Of a stretch of 64,000 nt of DNA, positions 43,368 through 51,544 are shown in pieces. Below the pieces are notes generated by a model. That model made no database searches, was not told the origin of the DNA, and was given only the letters and a program-made list of their open reading frames with translations. Source of the DNA: Ulvibacter sp. MAR_2010_11 (GTDB lineage Bacteria > Bacteroidota > Bacteroidia > Flavobacteriales > Flavobacteriaceae). The translations under genes were made by a program, and so were the position numbers. Numbering within the stretch: the stretch's first letter is position 1; each line of letters starts with the position of its first letter. Where the stretch lies: contig NZ_PHTY01000001.1 in NCBI RefSeq assembly GCF_002813135.1, positions 243,501 to 307,500 on the forward strand, in the 5' to 3' direction.

Positions 43368-46043
43368 ATGAAAAAAACTATTTTATTTACGCTTTTAGCT
43401 TGTGCGATTGGCACAGGTAGTTTACTTGCCCAGTTTGTGGTAAAGCCAACATTTTTTGAAACAACCGGCGTTTCGAATGATGGTATTGTTGCCGGATATG
43501 AAGGGCAATCGGGTCCCTATTCTTTATGGGATGCAGACAATGATACCTTTGTCAACATTGGTGGAGTAGCTCCGGGGCTTGGACATGGAGGAATGGCTAG
43601 ATTTTCGGCAGATGGAAATACCATCTCAGGATCGGAGTATTTTACACTTAATACCCCAACCGAATGGGAGAAACTAAATACGGGATTTAATTATATTTTT
43701 AGAGGAATTGAATTTCCTGAAAATCAAAATGATATCGCCTTTGCAGCAGGTGAATCATCAACATATAACGGTGATGGAATCGTTATAAAAACGACCGATG
43801 GTGGAACTACCTGGACAGAGATTTGGTCTGGTGCAGGTCAAGGTCTTGAAGGAATAAGCTTTCCAACCCTCTATACAGGTTATGTTGCAGGATTTGGAGG
43901 GTATTTTGCAAAAACTACCGATGGTGGTGCTACATGGCAGCAACAAACCCCAATTCCTGATGTCTTTTTTTACAGAGAGATGGCATTTAAAGATGAAAAC
44001 AATGGAGTAATTACTGCACAAACCAATACGGGTTCTGCTGTGTATTGGACAAACGATGGGGGACAAAATTGGACAGAAGGCACCGGTTTGACCAGTGTAC
44101 CCTATCAAATTACCTATGTTTCAGGAAATACTTATTTTCTAGTTACAAATAGTGGTCAAATTCAAAAATCTGTTGACAATGGTGCCACTTGGACGACCAT
44201 ATTTACAGGTACTCCCGAATTTTTAATAGGGATTGATTTTTATAATGAAATGATTGGTATTGTCACCACTTATTATGACAACGATGGCAATAATTATGCT
44301 TACAAAACTGTCGATGGGGGTGCTACATGGCAACCTTATCTGGTAGCGCAAGCAGGAGCGATATTACGCGATGTTGCCTGGAAGGATGAAAATAATCTTA
44401 CTATCGTAGGGACTCCCGAGTTAATCTTTGGATCTGAGGATGGTGGAGAAACTTGGCCGATTGATAATTTTGGAACCAGCACATTCACTGAAGCTCTTTA
44501 TGAAGTGCTTTACACAAGTAATGGAACAGGTTATATAATTGGCTCACAAGGTGTTATGTTTAGAAAGCAGAGTGAGTCTAATACCTACTCTGTAATGTCT
44601 ATGTACGATGTACCTACCGATACCTGGACAACCCTTGGTCATTTTGATTATCCTGTAGATGGTGGATTAAGTAGTGGATATAATGTTTCGGGCGACGGTT
44701 CTACCGTCGTGGGGAGCGCATGGGTGGAACCAAACCCGAATGAAATCGGACTTACCACCAATGCATGTGTTTGGACTGCAGCCACAGGGATTGTAAACCT
44801 AGGTAGTTTATTTTCAGAAACTAATCGTGGAACAAGAGCTCAAGCTGTGAGCCATGACGGTAGTGTTATAGGCGGATGGCAGGACTTTAATGGTCCGTGG
44901 AAATCGGCTGTATGGAGAAAAGATACTAATGGAGATTATCTTCCAAATGAATACTTATTACTGGATCCTAATGGAGATCCAACCGACGAAAATAATCAAC
45001 TAAGTGAAGTTACTGCTATTTCAGCAGACGGTAATTGGATTGGTGGAAGAAGCGACTGGGTTACAAATAATGAACCGTATATATGGAGTGAAGCTACAGG
45101 TGCAATTTTGTTAGGAACACTTGCACCCAACGGACAAGGACACGTAACCGCAATAAATCACGACGGAAGTATTGTGATCGGTTATTTTCAAATTGGACCA
45201 TGGGATCCGAACGTACCTTTTATTTGGACTTCTGCAGGAGGTTTACAAGAATTCGGTGAGTTTGTAACCGGAACTCTTGGATATGAGATGGCAGCCAGTC
45301 CTGTATATGCACCAAACGCTATGTCTCCAAACGGGCAATATATCACAGGTTGGGGATATGACCCTAATATTGGACCCTGGGGTGATTTGTTTACATTTAG
45401 ATTACAAATGCCAACAGTGCCTTTAAACGATGTATGTGTGGATGCTGAAGCCTTGGTGTGTGGTACTACTGTTACTAATTCTACTATTTTCGGAACCAAT
45501 ACAGGCGGAAATGGTTCACCCGATGTATATTACTCATACACAGGGAACGGTGTACAGGAGACTATTACCCTAAACGCTTGTGGGCCGGAAACCAACTTCC
45601 CAACTACGGTACGTGTATATTCAGATTGTACATTGACGAATCAAATAACATTTAACGACAGTTCATGCGACAATAATCCCGAACTTAGTTTCGAATCGGA
45701 TGGTACGTCTACCTATATCATCATGGTAGAAGGTTATAACAGCAGTGCTGCAGGAAATTTTCAACTCTCTATAAGTTGTGAGGAGATTGTTTTGGGAATA
45801 TCAGATCAAACGATAAACAACACTGTTTTGTATCCTAATCCTGTACAAAATGTATTACAAATTTCTTCGAAAGTAGAAATGACCGAAGCTTCAGTATACT
45901 CGATGTCCGGGGCCTTAGTAATAACAAAAAACATAGGAGCAACGACTTCTGAAATTGATTTTTCAAGCCTAACCACCGGCATGTATTTTGTAAAAGTAAC
46001 TTCAGAGAATTCTGTTGAAACCTTTAAAATAATCAAAGATTAG
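43368..46043 (+). CDS. Secreted protein with Ycf48/BNR and HAF repeats and T9SS sorting domain
   Basis: Protein of 891 residues for type IX secretion. Signal peptide (MKKTILFTLLACAIG...LAQ), HAF-like segments (residues ~25-80 and ~400-680: SGDGSTVVGSAW, ISADGNWIGG), a block of Ycf48/BNR repeats between them (TTDGGTTWTEIW, TTDGGATWQQQ, SVDNGATWTTI), a DUF-like adhesin domain (~690-805), and a C-terminal type A sorting domain starting near LYPNPVQNVLQIS. I use the ATG at 43368, which begins the signal peptide. Surface attachment or release is expected; the ligand is unknown. Confidence 0.85.
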   Translation: MKKTILFTLLACAIGTGSLLAQFVVKPTFFETTGVSNDGIVAGYEGQSGPYSLWDADNDTFVNIGGVAPGLGHGGMARFSADGNTISGSEYFTLNTPTEWEKLNTGFNYIFRGIEFPENQNDIAFAAGESSTYNGDGIVIKTTDGGTTWTEIWSGAGQGLEGISFPTLYTGYVAGFGGYFAKTTDGGATWQQQTPIPDVFFYREMAFKDENNGVITAQTNTGSAVYWTNDGGQNWTEGTGLTSVPYQITYVSGNTYFLVTNSGQIQKSVDNGATWTTIFTGTPEFLIGIDFYNEMIGIVTTYYDNDGNNYAYKTVDGGATWQPYLVAQAGAILRDVAWKDENNLTIVGTPELIFGSEDGGETWPIDNFGTSTFTEALYEVLYTSNGTGYIIGSQGVMFRKQSESNTYSVMSMYDVPTDTWTTLGHFDYPVDGGLSSGYNVSGDGSTVVGSAWVEPNPNEIGLTTNACVWTAATGIVNLGSLFSETNRGTRAQAVSHDGSVIGGWQDFNGPWKSAVWRKDTNGDYLPNEYLLLDPNGDPTDENNQLSEVTAISADGNWIGGRSDWVTNNEPYIWSEATGAILLGTLAPNGQGHVTAINHDGSIVIGYFQIGPWDPNVPFIWTSAGGLQEFGEFVTGTLGYEMAASPVYAPNAMSPNGQYITGWGYDPNIGPWGDLFTFRLQMPTVPLNDVCVDAEALVCGTTVTNSTIFGTNTGGNGSPDVYYSYTGNGVQETITLNACGPETNFPTTVRVYSDCTLTNQITFNDSSCDNNPELSFESDGTSTYIIMVEGYNSSAAGNFQLSISCEEIVLGISDQTINNTVLYPNPVQNVLQISSKVEMTEASVYSMSGALVITKNIGATTSEIDFSSLTTGMYFVKVTSENSVETFKIIKD

Positions 46044-46077
46044 TTATAGTAAATTAGGTTATTTTAATTTGATTTGG

Positions 46078-46110
46078 ACCCCTTACAATAAATAGTAAGG
46101 GGTTTTTTAT
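46078..46110 (+). terminator. Rho-independent terminator after the T9SS cargo gene
   Basis: ACCCCTTAC (46078-46086) pairs perfectly with GTAAGGGGT (46095-46103) around an 8-base loop, followed by TTTTT. Confidence 0.92.
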
Positions 46111-46146
46111 TTTTTACTATCTTCGGGAACATTGAGATATGAAAAG

Positions 46147-46623
46147 ATGAAAAAAATTACAATTGAACTTAAATGGGCCATCATTGTTACCGCTCTAACC
46201 CTTTGCTGGATGTTGCTAGAAAAAACATTGGGATGGCACGATGAAGATATAGCCGACCATTTCTGGCTCACCCTATTTTTTCTGCCCTTTTTGGTATTGA
46301 TGTATGTGCTTGCCCTTCGCGAAAAACGCCGACGCTATTACCATAAAAAGATCAGCTGGAAGCAGGCCTTTTTATCGGGCGTGGTGATGAGTATTTTTGT
46401 CGCCTTGCTCTCTCCTTTGGGACAGTATATTACTCATAATTACATTACCCCGGAATACTTTAATAATGTAATCGATTATTCGGTGACGAATAATAATATG
46501 ACAATTAAAAAGGCAAATGATTATTTTAACATCAACAATTATATGATGCAAGCTGCCATAGGATCCTTGGTAGGTGGTATTGTAATTTCGGCAGTGGTTG
46601 CAATATTCTTGCGAAGAAAGTAA
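46147..46623 (+). CDS. DUF4199 family membrane protein
   Basis: Integral membrane protein of 158 residues with four predicted helices (ELKWAIIVTALTLCWMLLE, FWLTLFFLPFLVLMYVLAL, AFLSGVVMSIFVALLSPLG, AAIGSLVGGIVISAVVAIF). The AFLSGVV and PEYF segments match DUF4199. The ATG at 46147 is preferred to a TTG at 46132. It ends 2 bp from the convergent gene at 46625. Function unknown in this family. Confidence 0.8.
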   Translation: MKKITIELKWAIIVTALTLCWMLLEKTLGWHDEDIADHFWLTLFFLPFLVLMYVLALREKRRRYYHKKISWKQAFLSGVVMSIFVALLSPLGQYITHNYITPEYFNNVIDYSVTNNNMTIKKANDYFNINNYMMQAAIGSLVGGIVISAVVAIFLRRK

Positions 46624-46624
46624 A

Positions 46625-47011
46625 CTAACGATGTTGCTTCTCCAGGTACTTTTTCAAAAAAGGAATTTGCACTAAAAATAGGGCAAAACAACCTACGGCA
46701 TAGGTTAACATTTTAGAGGTTTTCATTTCCGGAATTGAAATATTGAGATTTCGACCCAGATCTAAGCGTTCCAGGAGTGTAGAGTTTTCGAATGTCATAA
46801 AATACAAGACAGCCACCCCCACCACGATGACTACTACAAAAAGCCCTAACACTTGTTTCGACAACAAGGGCTGATATACCTTTTGTATTTGGCTTTGTTG
46901 AATAACGGCCTCCATTACTCGACTTTTAAAATCGATAGAAGGTTTTGATACTCCGGCTTCTTTTACCAGCTTTCGGGTAAAGGATTCTATTTTTTCAGAT
47001 GGCTTGTCCAT
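46625..47011 (-). CDS. Putative membrane partner (anti-sigma-like) of the ECF sigma factor
   Basis: Protein of 128 residues. A cytoplasmic N-terminus (~50 residues, with SIDFKSRVMEAVIQQ) is followed by two hydrophobic segments (LGLFVVVIVVGVAVLYFM and MLTYAVGCFALFLVQI) and a basic end. Its start overlaps the sigma gene by 17 bp, the usual arrangement for an anti-sigma factor. No zinc-finger (ZAS) motif is visible, so this role rests on position and topology only. Confidence 0.6.
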   Translation of the reverse strand: MDKPSEKIESFTRKLVKEAGVSKPSIDFKSRVMEAVIQQSQIQKVYQPLLSKQVLGLFVVVIVVGVAVLYFMTFENSTLLERLDLGRNLNISIPEMKTSKMLTYAVGCFALFLVQIPFLKKYLEKQHR

Positions 47012-47582
47012 TGCTATTTGTTATTTCAGGAAGCACAAATTGTTTCAGTAAAGTAAACAATTTTTTTCGGCTTCGGTATAATTTTATTTTAATATTATCT
47101 TCTGAAAGTCCGGTTATTTCTGCTATTTCTTTTACAGATTGGTCTTCAAAATAATAGAACGTAATGATTGCTGCATCGTCTTCAGCCAATTGTAAAATAC
47201 AATTCTGAATTACTTCCTTTCTTTCCTTTTCTTCCAAATAGGACAGCGCATTTTCAATCGTTTCAAAATTATGCTCCCCTATCTCATCCAGAAACTCTGA
47301 AGCCCGGTGTTTTTTATTCTTTCGAATACAATCCAGCGCTTTTCGGTATGCGATACTGTACAACCAACTTGAAAACTTCGATTCCCCCCGAAAACTTGCG
47401 AGCGATTCGAAGGCCTTTATAAACGTGTCCTGCGCTATTTCTTCGGCTTCCTCCCGATGTTTCACAATTCGCAAGGCAATGGTGAACACAAAGTCCTGAT
47501 ACCGCTCTACCAGCGTTCCATACGCCTGTGTATCGCCTTGTATCGTTTTATCGATGAAATATTGGTCAGTGTTCGCACTCAT
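46995..47582 (-). CDS. ECF RNA polymerase sigma factor
   Basis: Sigma-70 family ECF factor of 195 residues. Region 2 is YQDFVFTIALRIVKHREEAEE with the AQDTFIKAF core-binding helix, and region 4 is the HTH IAEITGLSEDNIKIKLYRSRKKL. The ATG at 47582 begins MSANTDQYFIDK; codons upstream lie within the promoter region. A TGTAACCT-N15-CGTC element ends 11 bp before the ATG, so the transcript would be almost leaderless. The same element points the other way to the DUF6249 gene, which suggests autoregulation. Confidence 0.93.
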   Translation of the reverse strand: MSANTDQYFIDKTIQGDTQAYGTLVERYQDFVFTIALRIVKHREEAEEIAQDTFIKAFESLASFRGESKFSSWLYSIAYRKALDCIRKNKKHRASEFLDEIGEHNFETIENALSYLEEKERKEVIQNCILQLAEDDAAIITFYYFEDQSVKEIAEITGLSEDNIKIKLYRSRKKLFTLLKQFVLPEITNSNGQAI

Positions 47583-47592
47583 TAGTATGTAA

Positions 47593-47619
47593 GACGACGA
47601 TTCGTTCTTATAGGTTACA
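47593..47619 (-). promoter_or_regulatory. ECF-type promoter of the sigma gene
   Basis: On the minus strand TGTAACCT (47619-47612), 15 bp, then CGTCTTAC beginning at 47596. This is the form of an ECF sigma -35 and -10 pair. The predicted start site is only a few bases from the ATG at 47582. Confidence 0.75.
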
Positions 47620-47651
47620 GCTTCATCATAAAAAAATAAATTGTAAAAATG

Positions 47652-47678
47652 TGTAACCTGTATCTTTAAAAGTACGTC
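47652..47678 (+). promoter_or_regulatory. ECF-type promoter of the DUF6249 gene
   Basis: On the plus strand TGTAACCT (47652-47659), 15 bp, then CGTCATAC from 47675. It is identical in -35, spacing and CGTC core to the divergent promoter of the sigma gene; the two -35 boxes form an inverted repeat with a 32-bp centre. Confidence 0.75.
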
Positions 47679-47724
47679 ATACTGGAAAACGAACAATAAA
47701 ATCAATCAATAAAAATCAAACATT

Positions 47725-48075
47725 ATGGGATCAGAAGTAATTGTAATACCTATTATTTTCGGAGTACTATTCGGAATCTATTATTTATTTATTTCAGCAA
47801 GAAATAAGGAACGCCTTGCCTTAATAGAAAAAGGCGCAGACGCCTCTATTTTTTACGGGAAAGATCGTAAGGTAACCCCAATGTGGAAGGTAATCATTAT
47901 CAATCTTGCTCTTTTGTGTATGGGCATTGGAATAGGAATCTTTATTGCTGCTATTATGAATTACAACCTGGGGGTAGATGAAGATGTTGCCTATCCGGGA
48001 ACTATCTTTTTAATGGCGGGAATCGGGCTTTTTGCAGGTTTCTATTTTACGAAAAAATTAAACAGCGACGCGTAA
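47725..48075 (+). CDS. DUF6249 family membrane protein
   Basis: Membrane protein of 116 residues: one helix at ~5-22, the conserved ARNKERLALIEKGADASIF loop, then helices at ~53-78 (VIIINLALLCMGIGIGIFIAA) and ~90-107 (TIFLMAGIGLFAGFYF). The loop is the mark of DUF6249. It is transcribed divergently from an ECF sigma gene under a matching promoter, so it is a likely member of that regulon. Biochemical role unknown. Confidence 0.8.
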   Translation: MGSEVIVIPIIFGVLFGIYYLFISARNKERLALIEKGADASIFYGKDRKVTPMWKVIIINLALLCMGIGIGIFIAAIMNYNLGVDEDVAYPGTIFLMAGIGLFAGFYFTKKLNSDA

Positions 48076-48099
48076 ATAGATTTGTATTTAGTTGAAGAG

Positions 48100-48145
48100 A
48101 AATCATTTCGGAAGGCTTTTGGTCGACCGGAATGATTTTTTTTAT
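48100..48145. terminator. Hairpin terminator between converging genes
   Basis: AAATCATTTCGG (48100-48111) pairs with CCGGAATGATTT (48128-48139) with one G-T pair, followed by a T-run on the plus strand. It also lies at the 3' end of the convergent minus-strand gene. Confidence 0.8.
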
Positions 48146-49674
48146 TGCATTTTTACATTGCTATAGGCAGCATTTATGGTAACAGCCTTACTTCCGGTAT
48201 TTGATTTATTGAAACCTTTTACCATTACTTTCCCGTTGTCTTTTGAAGTATTTAACTGCAAAGACCTAGGATATTGCAAGGTGGATTTCTTTCCGTTGTA
48301 AGAGAATGAGAAGGCAGTTGTGGGTAGTTTAATGGAAACATCGGTGTTCTCCAGTACGATATTAATATTCGTAAAATCATTGGACACGGCATTGATAAAT
48401 AAATTTCCGAAGGAACCCGTGAGATTTGCCGAATTTTGAATGGAATTAAGCACCACATCGCTCGAATTGGCATTCAGCTGAATGTTCTTCACATTGTTAA
48501 TGGTACAATCGTTCACAAACTTAAGATATAAAGCACCATCCTGCCAGTTATTCACGATAACGGGAGCATAGGAAGCATTGATGAGGGTTTTACCCCCATC
48601 AATGCTGTTTGCTGTTAATGTAGAATAGTTGAGCGTTGCCTTCATATTGTAAGCATCGGCCATTTTCAATTCGCCGTGACGTACATCTACTTCGGTCTTA
48701 GTGCCTTTAGGCATTCTTATGATAATGGTTCTGTTTACTTTCGATTTGCCGGACTCATTGCCGTCGTTGTAATACACATTGAAATTTTTTTCGAATTCAT
48801 TAGACCATTTTTCGGCATTTTTTTCGTGTTCCTCACTCCATTGTTCCATTTTCTTTCCATATTCTTCACCCCATTGCTCCATTCTTTTACCAAATTCTTC
48901 ACCCCATTGCTCCATCTCCTTTTCAAATTCGGGTCCAAACTTCATATCGAATTCCTTTCCGAAGTTTTCTCCCCATTTACCCATCACTTCTTCGACGTTT
49001 TTAGACCAGGCCTCTACCTCTTCCAACCATTTGTCTACCTGACCCACAGTCGCATTCGAATTGTACTTTTTGTTCAACTCGTTTACATACGCCTGCTTGT
49101 TCTTTTTATATTTGTTTGAATCGAAATTGATAGAAGTGTTCGAATTAAAATTATAATTAAACGATCCATCTCCCGAAATTACAGAGGGCTCCTGATTCCC
49201 AAACGGCCATTTAGGCAGTTTTTCCAGTTTGGGAACTTTAGGCACCTTAATGTCCAAGTGCATGTTCTGTAAATTCTTCATCACGGGCATTTCATGTATT
49301 CCTTCCAACGCTTTTAAAGCATCATGCGGCATTACAAAATCCATATTATAGGAATAATTCTTCCAATTGTTTCCCACATTGGAGGTGACAACAATCTTCT
49401 TGCTGTTTCCTAATATGTCGAATTTCCAGTCTTTAAAAAGCTCTTCTTTTTCTTTCTGGGATAGCTTTTCTCCATCCACATAGGCTTCCACTTCAACCGA
49501 ATTTTTATTCCATGTCTCGAATACGACATTGGTAAAGCTGGTATTCACCGATACCAAAACATCGTTATTCACATTGAAGCTTTCCGTACGTTTTGTTTGT
49601 GCAAATAGCACAGAAGTCATAATAAGCAGCACACCACATGTGATGTTATGCCTCAATACTGTTAAGTTGTTCAT
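48142..49674 (-). CDS. DUF4097-like beta-repeat protein with an 11-residue Trp repeat
   Basis: Exported protein of 510 residues: signal peptide (VLLIMTSVLFAQ), a DUF4097-type beta region (~30-140), a long charged helical segment (~215-296), and a C-terminal beta-helix-like part (~315-510) with many short Asn/Ser-rich strands. In the helical part Trp223, 234, 257, 268, 279 and 290 recur at 11-residue steps (EQWGEEFGKRM-like units). The gene overlaps the anti-sigma-like gene by 29 bp and belongs to the second ECF operon. Possibly an envelope stress sensor or effector. Confidence 0.7.
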   Translation of the reverse strand: MNNLTVLRHNITCGVLLIMTSVLFAQTKRTESFNVNNDVLVSVNTSFTNVVFETWNKNSVEVEAYVDGEKLSQKEKEELFKDWKFDILGNSKKIVVTSNVGNNWKNYSYNMDFVMPHDALKALEGIHEMPVMKNLQNMHLDIKVPKVPKLEKLPKWPFGNQEPSVISGDGSFNYNFNSNTSINFDSNKYKKNKQAYVNELNKKYNSNATVGQVDKWLEEVEAWSKNVEEVMGKWGENFGKEFDMKFGPEFEKEMEQWGEEFGKRMEQWGEEYGKKMEQWSEEHEKNAEKWSNEFEKNFNVYYNDGNESGKSKVNRTIIIRMPKGTKTEVDVRHGELKMADAYNMKATLNYSTLTANSIDGGKTLINASYAPVIVNNWQDGALYLKFVNDCTINNVKNIQLNANSSDVVLNSIQNSANLTGSFGNLFINAVSNDFTNINIVLENTDVSIKLPTTAFSFSYNGKKSTLQYPRSLQLNTSKDNGKVMVKGFNKSNTGSKAVTINAAYSNVKMQ

Positions 49675-50257
49675 TGTTTTGATTTTTAAGTTCCTTTAAT
49701 TTGTTTTTAAGTTTGAACAGCAAATCCAAACGTAATTTCAAATTATCTATCAAGGCGGTGATGGACGCCTCGGTAGGTCCCACTTCATTTAATTCTTTAT
49801 TCAGGCGAGAATATTCGGCATCTAATTCGGCCAGCCTTTGCATATAACCGGTAACAATTTCTTTGTTTTCATCGGTGGTTTGTAAAGAAGCCATCTGCAC
49901 GTTAATTCCTGTTAGGTAGAATTCTTCCACCTTCTTAAGGTCCGGTGAAATATCACCCAACGTGATTTGTGCCACATTCTCATTTACGTTTTCATCCGGC
50001 TTTACAGGAGTTTCCACCAAAGCATTTGTAGTTTCTTCGGTTAGTTTCTGATACCCCAGATATCCCGCGCTCAGGACAACCACTATCATAGCTGCCACTC
50101 TTAAGAAAAAGAAGGTGTCTCGTTTTTTCTCGGCGGTTCTATCACCGGGAGAAAATACCTTATTTAATCTTGCTTCAAAACGCGCTTCGTGTCCCTTCGG
50201 GAGTTTCTGAAACTCCTTTGGTGGTTCCTGCATCATTTTTCTAATATCCCGTGCCAT
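49646..50257 (-). CDS. Single-pass anti-sigma-like protein
   Basis: Protein of 203 residues. The cytoplasmic N-terminus (~48 residues) has the motif LPKGHEARFEARL, common in flavobacterial anti-sigma-like proteins. A membrane helix spans ~50-68 (FFLRVAAMIVVVLSAGYLGY), and the periplasmic part is helical and Leu/Lys-rich (DNLKLRLDLLFKLKNKLKEL). It overlaps the sigma gene by 17 bp. No classical zinc-binding motif is seen. The role is inferred from position. Confidence 0.65.
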   Translation of the reverse strand: MARDIRKMMQEPPKEFQKLPKGHEARFEARLNKVFSPGDRTAEKKRDTFFFLRVAAMIVVVLSAGYLGYQKLTEETTNALVETPVKPDENVNENVAQITLGDISPDLKKVEEFYLTGINVQMASLQTTDENKEIVTGYMQRLAELDAEYSRLNKELNEVGPTEASITALIDNLKLRLDLLFKLKNKLKELKNQNNEQLNSIEA

Positions 50258-50786
50258 ATTGCAAATGTTTTAATTGTTCTTGTAATTGTATTTTTCCGCG
50301 GTGCAAATTCGTACGGGAGGCGCTTTCGGAAATATCTAATACTTGTGAAATTTCCTGATGGTCATATCCTTCCAGTAAAAATAATTGTACCACTGTTTTA
50401 TAATTTTCGGGTAGCTTTTCAATCGCGTTGAGAATTTCAGAATAAGTAGTTTCATCTGAAACTTCCCAATCGGTTCCTTCCTCCGAAATATGCATCACCT
50501 CCTCATTGATGGAATACAATTCCATTTTTCTTGCCTTGATGACATCCAAACACGTATTAATCACTATCCGCTTTAACCAGGACCCAAAGGTGACGTCCCC
50601 TTTAAACTGGTGTAATTTTTGAAACGCCTTTACAAACGCTTCTTGCATGGCATCTTCTGCCGCTGCAGTATCCTTTACATACCTTTGTGCAATAATAAAC
50701 ATACCGTCACAGTACCGTTTGTACAAAGCCATTTGTGCTTTACGGTTGTTTTGTTTACATTGCTCAACAAGTAGTGTATCAGACAA
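50241..50786 (-). CDS. ECF RNA polymerase sigma factor
   Basis: ECF sigma factor of 181 residues. Region 2 contains CDGMFIIAQRYVKDTAAAEDAMQ and EAFVKAFQKLHQF; region 4 is YDHQEISQVLDISESASRTNLHRGK. The start is TTG at 50786, with no ATG in the preceding bases of the frame. It heads an operon with the anti-sigma-like and DUF4097-like genes. A TGTAACGG sequence lies upstream on the minus strand (50859-50852), but its distance to the nearest CGTC is 26 bp, too long for the spacing seen in the first module. Confidence 0.93.
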   Translation of the reverse strand: MSDTLLVEQCKQNNRKAQMALYKRYCDGMFIIAQRYVKDTAAAEDAMQEAFVKAFQKLHQFKGDVTFGSWLKRIVINTCLDVIKARKMELYSINEEVMHISEEGTDWEVSDETTYSEILNAIEKLPENYKTVVQLFLLEGYDHQEISQVLDISESASRTNLHRGKIQLQEQLKHLQYGTGY

Positions 50787-50908
50787 TTCTTGATGGTTTT
50801 TTGGTTGCTGTTCGTTCTAAAGACGATAAAAATTTTCGGGTGTTTCAAATCCCGTTACATTTTTAATAAATTTTTAATAAAGTAAAAATAAATTAGGCGG
50901 AATTACAT

Positions 50909-50916
50909 TAATTTTG
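50909..50916 (+). promoter_or_regulatory. Possible -7 box TAATTTTG
   Basis: Matches TAnnTTTG, 19 bp before the ATG at 50936. No TTG is found at the -33 position. Confidence 0.4.
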
Positions 50917-50935
50917 ACCGAATTTTAAGTACGCT

Positions 50936-51361
50936 ATGAGAAAGTATGCCGATTTTGATAAACTGAACCGCCTTTTAGTTGCCAGCTTTGAAGCTGAAAA
51001 ACTGTATTACAATGCGGCAATGGAAGCGCAAAAGACAGAACTGAAGCGATTCTTGAATTATATGTCTGTAGAGCGCAACCGAATGAGCCATGATATCTCA
51101 AATGAACTACACTCCAGAGATATTGAGCCTCTTAAAGAAGATGTGGAAAAAATAAGTCTGGATCATTCCAAAACCCCTGCACAAGTTCTTACGCTCCAAG
51201 CAGCCATAGGGTATTGTCTGTCCCGCGACAGAAACAATGTTAAACGCTATCACGAATTGATCGAGCGCAAAGAACTTCCGGATTCTGTTTTAGCGGTCCT
51301 AGAAAGACAATGCGCCAAAATTGAAGGCTATATTCTGGAGGTTGAGAAACATTTGTCTTAA
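50936..51361 (+). CDS. Ferritin-like helical protein (DUF2383-like), copy 1
   Basis: Four-helix-type protein of 141 residues. DFDKLNRLLVASFEAEKLYYNAA and LKRFLNYMSVERNRMSHDISNEL form the first two helices, with Glu and His spaced as in ferritin-like or DUF2383 folds. The second half (QVLTLQAAIGYCLSRDRNNVKRYHELI) makes the other two. A close paralogue follows at 51545. No signal peptide. A stress or metal role is only a family-level guess. Confidence 0.65.
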   Translation: MRKYADFDKLNRLLVASFEAEKLYYNAAMEAQKTELKRFLNYMSVERNRMSHDISNELHSRDIEPLKEDVEKISLDHSKTPAQVLTLQAAIGYCLSRDRNNVKRYHELIERKELPDSVLAVLERQCAKIEGYILEVEKHLS

Positions 51362-51511
51362 TTACATATCTTTTTCCATTCCTTTATAGACTTGTTATTG
51401 AAGTGTAATGTATTGCCTTATCTGAATTTTAAAATAGCTTTCAGATCGAATATTAACGAAACTTTAGCTTAAGGTTGTATTAAAGTCCCTGTTTAAAATT
51501 TTAGGTTGAAG

Positions 51512-51519
51512 TATATTTG
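51512..51519 (+). promoter_or_regulatory. Possible -7 box TATATTTG
   Basis: Matches TAnnTTTG, 25 bp before the ATG at 51545. A -33 TTG is not evident. Confidence 0.4.
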
Positions 51520-51544
51520 AGTACATAGTAAAACTGTGGGCTTT

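Noticed and set aside
48676-49119. Plus-strand open frame opposite the DUF4097-like gene
   Set aside because: Phe- and Leu-rich repeat translation of the complement of the 11-residue repeat; no independent coding signal.
50822-50859. TGTAACGG and CGTC upstream of the second sigma factor as an ECF promoter
   Set aside because: The two elements are 26 bp apart on the minus strand, against 15 bp in both promoters of the first module, so the match is not convincing.
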